From Thermoplasmata archaeon (GTDB lineage Archaea > Thermoplasmatota > Thermoplasmata > Lutacidiplasmatales > UBA184): a DNA stretch of 11,451 nt. Positions within the stretch are counted from its first letter, which is position 1, and each line of letters begins with the position of its first letter. The stretch spans positions 1 through 11,451 of the forward strand of contig JAJZMW010000003.1 of the NCBI GenBank assembly GCA_021848165.1, written 5' to 3'. Of the stretch, positions 6,291-11,451 are shown piece after piece. A program made the position numbers and the translations under genes. The notes under the pieces were generated by a model. It did not search any database and had not been told where the DNA came from. It worked only from the letters and a program-made list of their open reading frames with translations.

Positions 6291-7313
6291 TCACGCGCCG
6301 ATCCTTCGCAACGCGCGGAACGGGTCCCAGAGACCGCTCTCGGGAGGGAGAACGTCGAATGCCCTCGTGAGCCACTGGCGGGCCCGCCGGGGTCGCGGTC
6401 GACGCCGCTGGAGAGCCGCCTCCAGAGCGGCCGGGAACGAGCGCAACGGGCCGGGCAGGATCTCGCGGATCCGATCGTCGCGACAGACGACGTCGACGCG
6501 CATCCCCTCGACCAGGTCCCGGGCCAGGTCGGACGGGACGTCGGTGATCAACCCGACCCAGTGCGCGGAGAGATGGGGGGAGAGGACCGGCGCGACCACC
6601 AAGCGAGAGCGAGCGCCGAGGCGGTCGCCCACGATCCCCATGAGCTCGGCGTACCGATAGACCCCCGGGCCGCCGACATCGAAGCGGCGGCCGACGGTCG
6701 CGCTCTCCTCGAGGCAGCCGACCAGATACCGCACGAGGTCGTCGCGATCGATCGGCTGGCATCGCGTGCCGATCCAGGTCGGACACACCATGAGCGGGAG
6801 CCGCTCGACGAGCTGGACCAGCATCTCGAACGACGAACCGCCCTCGCCCACCACCAACGCCGCTCGGAGCTGCGTGAGCTGGGCGGGACCTCGCTCGAGG
6901 ATCCGCCCCACCTCCTGCCGGCTCGCGAGGTGGGCCGAGCGACCGGGGAGATCGTCGCCGAGGCCCCCGACGTAGACGATCCGCTCCAGGCCCATCTCCC
7001 CCGCGATCGTGACAAAGTGCTCGGCGGCGATCCGATCCCGCGCGCGGAAGTCCTCCCCGGGTCGGACCGAGGTCATCGAATGCGCGAGATAGTACGCCAC
7101 CGGGACGCCGGCCAGCGCGGGCCGGAGCGTGGCGGGCGCCAGAAGCTCGCCGGGTACTAGGCGCACCCCGGCGGGCAGCAGGCGCCGTGCGCGCTCGGGG
7201 TCCCGCACCAACGCGCGGACGGGGACTCCGCCGTTGGCGAGCTCCTGGACCAGCTTCCGGCCGACGAACCCGGTCGCCCCTACGACGAGGACCGGCGCCC
7301 GCTCGCTCGCCAT
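6291..7313 (-). CDS. NmrA-like atypical SDR, NAD(P)H-binding protein
   Basis: The 340-residue product begins with a Rossmann fold carrying GATGFVGR (12-19), the dinucleotide-binding loop of extended and atypical SDRs. The segments YYLAHSM (74-80), DRIAAEHF (93-100), RIVYVGGLG (111-119) and RCQPIDRDDL (184-193) match a widespread NmrA/YtfG-like subfamily whose longer members carry a C-terminal DUF2867 domain; that domain is missing here. The usual SDR catalytic YxxxK pair is not obvious, so it may act on quinones or act as a redox sensor rather than as an alcohol dehydrogenase; the substrate is unknown. Two upstream in-frame ATGs exist (7343, 7331). I prefer 7313 because GAGGAGGG ends two bases before it, and because the likely TATA box at 7344-7354 puts the transcript start downstream of 7343. 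The gene is separated by 128 bases from the ATPase gene downstream. Confidence 0.88.
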   Translation of the reverse strand: MASERAPVLVVGATGFVGRKLVQELANGGVPVRALVRDPERARRLLPAGVRLVPGELLAPATLRPALAGVPVAYYLAHSMTSVRPGEDFRARDRIAAEHFVTIAGEMGLERIVYVGGLGDDLPGRSAHLASRQEVGRILERGPAQLTQLRAALVVGEGGSSFEMLVQLVERLPLMVCPTWIGTRCQPIDRDDLVRYLVGCLEESATVGRRFDVGGPGVYRYAELMGIVGDRLGARSRLVVAPVLSPHLSAHWVGLITDVPSDLARDLVEGMRVDVVCRDDRIREILPGPLRSFPAALEAALQRRRPRPRRARQWLTRAFDVLPPESGLWDPFRALRRIGA

Positions 7314-7315
7314 GA

Positions 7316-7323
7316 CCCTCCTC
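7316..7323 (-). promoter_or_regulatory. Shine-Dalgarno site deciding the start of the SDR gene
   Basis: The minus-strand GAGGAGGG lies two bases before the ATG at 7313-7311. It supports this start over the in-frame ATGs at 7331 and 7343, which lack such a site. Confidence 0.55.
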
Positions 7324-7343
7324 GGCGCCATCGAAACGGCCAC

Positions 7344-7354
7344 GGAATACTCTT
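7344..7354 (-). promoter_or_regulatory. TATA-like box of the SDR gene
   Basis: The minus strand reads AAGAGTATTCC, an AT-rich patch centred about 35 bases before the ATG at 7313. A start about 25 bases downstream would give a leader of roughly 10 bases that just includes the SD site. The match to an archaeal TATA element is partial. Confidence 0.35.
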
Positions 7355-7365
7355 GTCGCTACGCT

Positions 7366-7381
7366 GGGTGCCCCGGCACCC
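7366..7381. repeat. Short GC hairpin upstream of the SDR promoter
   Basis: The sequence gggtgc-cccg-gcaccc forms a six-base perfect stem with a four-base loop, 12 bases upstream of the SDR TATA-like box and about 90 bases after the zinc-ribbon stop. It could be an operator or a stem at the end of the upstream transcript. No T-tract follows on either strand. Confidence 0.3.
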
Positions 7382-7424
7382 CGCTCGATCGAATCGCGCG
7401 GGGACCCGCCGCCCGGTCCGCAAC

Positions 7425-7466
7425 TCCGAGCCCGAACGCCCAGCGCCCGATCCGTTCCGGCTCGGA
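7425..7466. repeat. 8-base inverted repeat just after the zinc-ribbon stop codon
   Basis: The arms tccgagcc (7425-7432) and ggctcgga (7459-7466) are perfectly complementary across a 26-base loop, ending seven bases beyond the TGA at 7473-7475. The position suggests a 3' stem of the zinc-ribbon message. The long loop and the lack of a T-tract make it a weak terminator candidate. Confidence 0.3.
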
Positions 7467-7472
7467 TCCGAC

Positions 7473-8150
7473 TCACTCGTCGCGAGGGCGACGGCGACGA
7501 CGGTACTCCGAGCGATCGGGTTCGTCCCCGGACGAGGAGCCTTCGTCCCGGTCCCGGCGCCCCTGATAGCCCCCAAAGCGGCGAGGTCCGCCGCCTCCGC
7601 CCCGTCGGTCCTCCCACGGACCACGGCCCCCGCGGCTCCCGAAGCGGCTCGGCGGCCCGCCCCGTCCGAACCGGCCGGGGGGTCCCCCGCGACGATCGTC
7701 CCGCCGCTGGGGCATGGTGAAACGGTTGCCGCAGGAGGCGCACTCACCGGTGACGCTCCCGTCGGGGTTCGTCGTGAATTGAAGAGGTCCCCCGCACTCG
7801 CGGCAGGGCCGGCTGTTCGCCCCCGCGCCCGCCGGGGGGGCGCGGCTCCGCATCGGCCGATCGGGGGCATCCGAGCGCACGTATTCGACCCGAGTTCCGC
7901 ATCCCGGGCAGACCGAGCGGAACCCGCCCGGACCCCGCGCTTCGAATCGCAGCGTCGAGCCGCACGATTCGCACGCGGGAGCGTCCGAATCCTCCGAGGC
8001 GGCCGGCGTGCCGGCCCCGGCTTCGGGAGCCTTGGCGCCTTCCAATACCATGTAGATGCGACCGCACGCGGCGCACGAGCCGGAGCGCGCCGTGACCGGC
8101 TGCGAGACGAGTTCGATCGGGGTACCGCAATCCGGGCAACTTTCCGGCAT
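7473..8150 (-). CDS. Triple zinc-ribbon protein with Arg/Gly-rich (RGG) tail
   Basis: This 225-residue protein has no family I can name. It contains three zinc ribbons with identical spacing C-x2-C-x17-C-x2-C: C5/C8/C26/C29, C60/C63/C81/C84 and C116/C119/C137/C140. They start 55-56 residues apart, so they look like a triplicated unit joined by Ala/Gly/Ser/Pro linkers. From about 149 the chain becomes a low-complexity tail with several RGG, RFG and GGRG repeats, ending in an acidic patch followed by RRRRRPRDE. RGG tails in eukaryotes and some bacteria bind RNA, and zinc ribbons often bind nucleic acid or protein, so an RNA- or DNA-associated role is a fair inference but not shown. The start at 8150 is chosen because the first ribbon begins at residue 5 and a GTTATCTAG box lies about 31 bases upstream. 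The frame is open further, to 8246, but that part is unlike protein. Confidence 0.82.
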   Translation of the reverse strand: MPESCPDCGTPIELVSQPVTARSGSCAACGRIYMVLEGAKAPEAGAGTPAASEDSDAPACESCGSTLRFEARGPGGFRSVCPGCGTRVEYVRSDAPDRPMRSRAPPAGAGANSRPCRECGGPLQFTTNPDGSVTGECASCGNRFTMPQRRDDRRGGPPGRFGRGGPPSRFGSRGGRGPWEDRRGGGGGPRRFGGYQGRRDRDEGSSSGDEPDRSEYRRRRRPRDE

Positions 8151-8176
8151 GGTCGCACCGGACCCCAGACCCCCCT

Positions 8177-8185
8177 CTAGATAAC
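8177..8185 (-). promoter_or_regulatory. TATA-like box of the zinc-ribbon gene
   Basis: The minus strand reads GTTATCTAG, the only AT-rich patch in the 159-base gap. It is centred about 31 bases before the ATG at 8150, so the message would have a leader of only a few bases. This favours the start at 8150 over the longer open frame. Confidence 0.5.
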
Positions 8186-8309
8186 GTGGAGCCTGGGGGC
8201 AGCTCCCCCCTTCGAGCGCGTTCGGGCGCCGCTCGCCACGGGACACGGTCGGCCCCGGTGCGCCGTCCGGGCGGCCGGAGCCCGGCGGGCCGCCGTTGGT
8301 CGACCGGCC

Positions 8310-9734
8310 TTAGCCTCCCAGGTGCGTCGGAGGCTTGGGCCCCCGGCGTCCGAAGGCGAGGACGGCGCCGACGGCGGCGGCCGCCGCCACGATCGCGGAG
8401 GCGACGAGGAGCGCGCCGAGGCCGCTGGAGAAGGCCATCGGGCCCGTCCCCGTACCGAGCCCGGGCGACGGCAACCCGCTCCCCGGCGACGCGCACGTCC
8501 CGCTTTGGAGACAGGAGCCGGTCGCCGCGGCCTGCGCCGCGGTCATCGGCTCCCCCGAGAGGTTCGCCGCGGCGAGCGAACCGTCGCTCGAGCTCCCCGG
8601 CCCGAGCATCGTCGTTGCGATCGAAGCGTCGAAGTTCATGCGCGAGCCTTGGAAGCGGCCGAGGCCACCTCCGTGCGGGGTCAAGAGCGCCGGCCCGAAC
8701 TGGGCGATCCCGCCGGCGAAGCGGAACGCTTGCCAGGCGCCCCCGAACGAGTCACCCCACCCATCGGGAACCGCCACGCCGATGGCGAACGGCCCCGTCA
8801 TCGCGAGGCGCTCGGTGCTCAGGTCGTACTCGACGGGCGTCACCGCGCCCACGTGCGACTCTTCGAAATCGCGGCCGGCCGATCCCCGCAGCGTCACGGT
8901 CCCTCCGAGGGGGCCGACCGACGCCGCGGCGGAGAAGGGGATCTCGGACGACCGGTTGCCGACGGTCACGTTGATCGACCCTTGGGCGGCCCAGTTGGAG
9001 CCGCCCGTATAGGCGGCGCTCGACGTCCAGGCCATCCCCGGCGCGAGCGAACCGAGCGGGGCGAGGCCGAGCGGAGTGGAGAAGGCGACGCTCGAGTTGG
9101 CGCGGTACTCGGCCGACGCCTGGACCGAGTAGCGCGCGGTGCCGTTCGATGTCCCGTTCTCGTCCGCGATCTCGAAGCGCGGCCCGAACCCGGTCACCGA
9201 CTCGGTCGCCCGGGCGCGGGTCGTGCGGGAGGAGTTGAGCAGCCCCCACGCGGCGACCACGCTCGTCGTGTCGTTGGAACGGAGGGTGACGTTCGCCGCC
9301 GTGGTGACGTTCGCAAAGACGTCGTGCTGTTCGAAGGCGACGTAGGTGAAGTTCACCACGGTGCGGGGCTGGGCGCAGGTCGGTCGGCAGTACGTCACGT
9401 GGAGCGAGATTCCGTAGGTCTCCTCCAGAGCGACCGCCGTGACGTTCGCGCTCGTGTTCGTCGCGGTCATGTTGACCACGAAGCCGTACGTCACGTTGCC
9501 GATGTACTGGCCCCGGTCATCGTGCCCGTAGATCGTGACGTTCGACACGTTTCCGGAGTCGTTGCCGCCCGCGTGCCCGTCGCCCGCCGTCGCAAGGGAG
9601 GGCGCCGTCGCCGGTGCCGCCGCAACGGCACCGAGCGTCGGGCCCAGCACTAGGGCCCCCATGACGACGGTGAGCACGACCGCGATCGACGCGAGTCCGA
9701 CTGTCGCTCGAGGCTTCCCGCGATGGGCCATCAT
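8310..9734 (-). CDS. Exported, membrane-anchored surface protein rich in N-glycosylation sequons
   Basis: I do not recognise the family. The 474-residue protein starts with a basic stretch and a hydrophobic signal segment (about 11-38) ending in an Ala-rich likely cleavage site (about 37-45). It ends with one hydrophobic helix (about 438-462) followed by RRGPK, so it would be anchored with its bulk outside the cell. I count 18 Asn-X-Ser/Thr sequons, 17 of them between residues 58 and 262. Such density is typical of archaeal S-layer and surface glycoproteins. Two close Cys pairs (C116/C120 and C408/C414) could form disulfides. The middle (about 200-400) is Gly/Ala/Ser-rich and beta-strand-like. 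The start is one of two adjacent ATGs (9734 or 9731); a GGCTATCTC box 28 bases upstream suggests a leaderless message. The role may be structural, adhesive or binding; nothing in the neighbours decides it. Confidence 0.82.
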   Translation of the reverse strand: MMAHRGKPRATVGLASIAVVLTVVMGALVLGPTLGAVAAAPATAPSLATAGDGHAGGNDSGNVSNVTIYGHDDRGQYIGNVTYGFVVNMTATNTSANVTAVALEETYGISLHVTYCRPTCAQPRTVVNFTYVAFEQHDVFANVTTAANVTLRSNDTTSVVAAWGLLNSSRTTRARATESVTGFGPRFEIADENGTSNGTARYSVQASAEYRANSSVAFSTPLGLAPLGSLAPGMAWTSSAAYTGGSNWAAQGSINVTVGNRSSEIPFSAAASVGPLGGTVTLRGSAGRDFEESHVGAVTPVEYDLSTERLAMTGPFAIGVAVPDGWGDSFGGAWQAFRFAGGIAQFGPALLTPHGGGLGRFQGSRMNFDASIATTMLGPGSSSDGSLAAANLSGEPMTAAQAAATGSCLQSGTCASPGSGLPSPGLGTGTGPMAFSSGLGALLVASAIVAAAAAVGAVLAFGRRGPKPPTHLGG

Positions 9735-9757
9735 CGGACCCGCGAACCGACGAGAGG

Positions 9758-9766
9758 GAGATAGCC
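9758..9766 (-). promoter_or_regulatory. TATA-like box of the surface-protein gene
   Basis: The minus strand reads GGCTATCTC, centred 28 bases before the ATG at 9734, with no SD between. It shares TATCT with the box before the zinc-ribbon gene. A leaderless transcript is likely. Confidence 0.4.
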
Positions 9767-9804
9767 AATGGCTCCGTCGTGCGGGACGATTCTTGGACTC
9801 CGTG

Positions 9805-9814
9805 CGAAGCTTCG
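9805..9814. repeat. 10-base perfect palindrome cgaagcttcg
   Basis: A perfect palindrome lies in the 114-base gap between dnaK and the surface-protein gene, about 40 bases upstream of the surface-gene TATA-like box. It could be an operator half-site pair. It is short enough to arise by chance and matches no heat-shock operator that I know. Confidence 0.2.
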
Positions 9815-9826
9815 ACCCCCCGAGGG

Positions 9827-9846
9827 CGCGCGGAGCCGGCCGCGCG
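9827..9846 (-). terminator. GC hairpin directly after the dnaK stop codon
   Basis: The arms cgcgcgg (9827-9833) and ccgcgcg (9840-9846) form a perfect seven-base stem with a six-base loop, two bases past the TAG of dnaK. It could stabilise or end the dnaK message. No T-rich tract follows on the minus strand, so termination is uncertain. Confidence 0.35.
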
Positions 9847-9848
9847 AT

Positions 9849-11451
9849 CTACCCCGACTTCGTTCCGTCCGGAGCCTTCGGGTCCACGACCTTGAAGTCG
9901 GCGTCGACCGCCCCGTCCTCCGGGGGAGCCGCCGGCGGTTCGTCCCCCGGCGGCGACCCCGGCGCGGCGGCCGGCGGTGCGTCACCGGGCGCGGAGCCCC
10001 CGCCGGGCGCGTAGAGGTGCTGGGAGGCCGCGTGGAGCGCCTTCGTGAGATCGGCGGCTTTCGCCTGGATCTCCTCGCGACCGGCGGAGGTGGAGGCCAA
10101 GATCTCGCGGAGCGCCGCGATCTTCGCGCGGACGTCGCTCGCCATCGCCTCGGGGATCTTCTCCTTCTGGTCGGAGAGCAACCGCTCCGCTTCGTAGGCG
10201 AGCGACTCCGCCCGGTTGCGGGCCTCGATCCCCTCCGCGCGCTCCCGGTCCTGGGCGGCGAACTGCTCGGCCTGCTTGACCATCTTGTCGATCTCCTCCT
10301 TCCCGAGCTTGTTGGAGGCGGAGATCGTGATCCCCTGCTGCCGCCCGCTCGCCTTGTCCTTCGCGGAGACGTTCAGGATCCCGTTCGCGTCGATGTCGAA
10401 GGAGACCTCGATCTGAGGGACGCCGCGGGGCGCGGGCGGGATCCCGGTGAGCAGGAAGCTCCCGAGGCCGACGTTGTCGTCGGCGATCGGGCGCTCTCCC
10501 TGAAAGACCTCGATCTCGACCGTCGACTGGCTGTCGGACGGCGTGGTGAACGTCTGGCTCTTGTGCGTGGGGATCGTGGTGTTCCGGTCGATCAGGCGCG
10601 TGAAGACGCCGCCGAGGGTCTTGACCCCGAGGCTCAGAGGGGTGACGTCGAGGAGGAGGACGTCCTTGACCTCTCCCGCGAGCACGCCGCCCTGGACGGC
10701 GGCGCCCATCGCCACGCATTCCATCGGGTCGACTCCGCGCTCGATCGGGCGCCCGAGGCTGGATTCGAGGAACTTCTGGACGATCGGCATCCGCGTGGGC
10801 CCGCCGACGAGCACGATGCGGTCGATCTGCTCCTTGGTCAGCTTCGCGTCCTGGATCGCCTGCACGACGGGGGGGCGGCACCGCTCGATGATCGGCCGGA
10901 GGAGCTCTTCGAGCTTCGCGCGACCGAGGGTGAGCGTTAGATGCTTCGGCCCGTCGGAGGTCGCGCTCAAGAACGGGAGGTTGATCTGCGTCTCGAGCGT
11001 CGAGGAGAGCTCGATCTTCGCCTTCTCCGCGGCGTCCCGGACGCGCTGCATCGCCATCTTGTCCGATCGAACGTCGATGCCCGAGTCCTTGCGGAACTCG
11101 CCGACGATCCAATCGGTGATCGTGTTGTCCATATCGGTGCCGCCGAGCTGCGTGTCGCCGCTCGTGGAGAGGACCTCGAAGACCCCCTCGCCGAAGTCCA
11201 TGATCGTGACGTCGAGCGTTCCGCCCCCGAGGTCGAAGACGATGATCTTCTGGGTCTTTCCGGCCTTGTCGAGACCGTAGGCGAGGCTGGCCGCGGTCGG
11301 TTCGTTGATGATGCGGACGACGTCGAGCCCCGCGATCCGGCCGGCGTCCTTCGTCGCCTGGCGCTGGTTGTCGTTGAAGTACGCGGGGACGGTGATCACC
11401 GCCTTCTCGACCTTGTCGCCGAGGAACGCCTCGGCGTCCCGCTTGATCTTC
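9849..11451 (-). CDS. dnaK: Hsp70 chaperone DnaK, 5' end outside the window
   Basis: The visible 533 residues begin at KIKRDAEAFLG, equivalent to about residue 120 of E. coli DnaK, so roughly 110-120 N-terminal residues lie beyond the window edge. Seen in order: TVPAYFND, the phosphate-2 loop FDLGGGTLD, the adenosine motif VLVGGPTRMP, the interdomain linker DVLLLDVTPLSLG (visible residues about 263-275), a complete peptide-binding beta domain with FDIDANGILNVSA, a helical lid, then a Pro/Ala/Gly-rich stretch and the classic acidic ending VDADFKVVDP. It binds and releases unfolded proteins in an ATP cycle driven by DnaJ and GrpE. The INLPFLSATSDGPKHL segment is of the type seen in archaeal DnaK copies, which are held to have come from bacteria. 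No dnaJ follows; the next gene is a surface protein, so any grpE or dnaJ must lie upstream or elsewhere. The stop is TAG at 9851-9849. Confidence 0.97.
   Translation of the reverse strand, partial: KIKRDAEAFLGDKVEKAVITVPAYFNDNQRQATKDAGRIAGLDVVRIINEPTAASLAYGLDKAGKTQKIIVFDLGGGTLDVTIMDFGEGVFEVLSTSGDTQLGGTDMDNTITDWIVGEFRKDSGIDVRSDKMAMQRVRDAAEKAKIELSSTLETQINLPFLSATSDGPKHLTLTLGRAKLEELLRPIIERCRPPVVQAIQDAKLTKEQIDRIVLVGGPTRMPIVQKFLESSLGRPIERGVDPMECVAMGAAVQGGVLAGEVKDVLLLDVTPLSLGVKTLGGVFTRLIDRNTTIPTHKSQTFTTPSDSQSTVEIEVFQGERPIADDNVGLGSFLLTGIPPAPRGVPQIEVSFDIDANGILNVSAKDKASGRQQGITISASNKLGKEEIDKMVKQAEQFAAQDRERAEGIEARNRAESLAYEAERLLSDQKEKIPEAMASDVRAKIAALREILASTSAGREEIQAKAADLTKALHAASQHLYAPGGGSAPGDAPPAAAPGSPPGDEPPAAPPEDGAVDADFKVVDPKAPDGTKSG

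Noticed and set aside
8195..8210. Hairpin gggggcagctcccccc upstream of the zinc-ribbon promoter
   Set aside because: Only a five-base G/C-run stem; too likely by chance at this base composition.
8151..8246. A 32-residue longer N-terminus for the zinc-ribbon protein
   Set aside because: It would start upstream of the likely promoter box, is low-complexity, and the first ribbon already begins five residues after the chosen ATG.
1..11451. CRISPR arrays, insertion sequences, integrase genes and toxin-antitoxin pairs
   Set aside because: No regularly spaced repeats, transposase motifs, long terminal inverted repeats or small paired genes were found on either strand.

Overview
This GC-rich window (roughly 70% by eye) most likely comes from an archaeon, probably a Thermoplasmata-like euryarchaeon known from metagenomes. 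That is an inference. It rests on AT-rich TATA-like boxes about 26-31 bases upstream of start codons (leaderless or nearly leaderless transcripts), a type IIIA proton-pump P-type ATPase, an Asn-X-Ser/Thr-rich exported protein with a C-terminal membrane anchor, and a DnaK whose nucleotide-binding domain resembles archaeal copies of this bacterial chaperone. No rRNA, tRNA, CRISPR array, insertion sequence or phage gene was found.

Layout. Bases 1-189 (minus) hold the start of a probable acetate-transporter (GPR1/FUN34/YaaH) gene, apparently interrupted by a one-base deletion and cut by the window edge. A 213-base divergent promoter region follows. Three plus-strand genes come next: a GltD-type flavin/iron-sulfur oxidoreductase (403-1833), a RimJ/RimL-like GNAT acetyltransferase (1889-2386) and DNA-3-methyladenine glycosylase I, Tag (2420-3298). 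Bases 3299-3780 hold no gene I can support. The rest is on the minus strand, read from high to low coordinates: dnaK (5' end cut by the window, 9849-11451), a heavily sequon-studded surface protein (8310-9734), a triple zinc-ribbon protein with an Arg/Gly-rich tail (7473-8150), an NmrA-like atypical SDR (6291-7313) and a plasma-membrane H+-ATPase (3781-6162).

How they work together. There is no tight operon: intergenic gaps are mostly 55-160 bases and several genes have their own TATA-like box, so most are probably transcribed singly. The set is a mix of central nitrogen/redox metabolism (GltD-like), DNA repair (Tag), proteostasis (DnaK), proton motive force and pH homeostasis (H+-ATPase) and cell surface (glycoprotein). 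The least explained item is the triple zinc-ribbon/RGG protein: its three ribbons share identical Cys spacing and its tail resembles eukaryotic RNA-binding RGG boxes. I see no clear defence island, mobile element or new multi-gene system; the notable points are single-gene architectures and promoter organisation.
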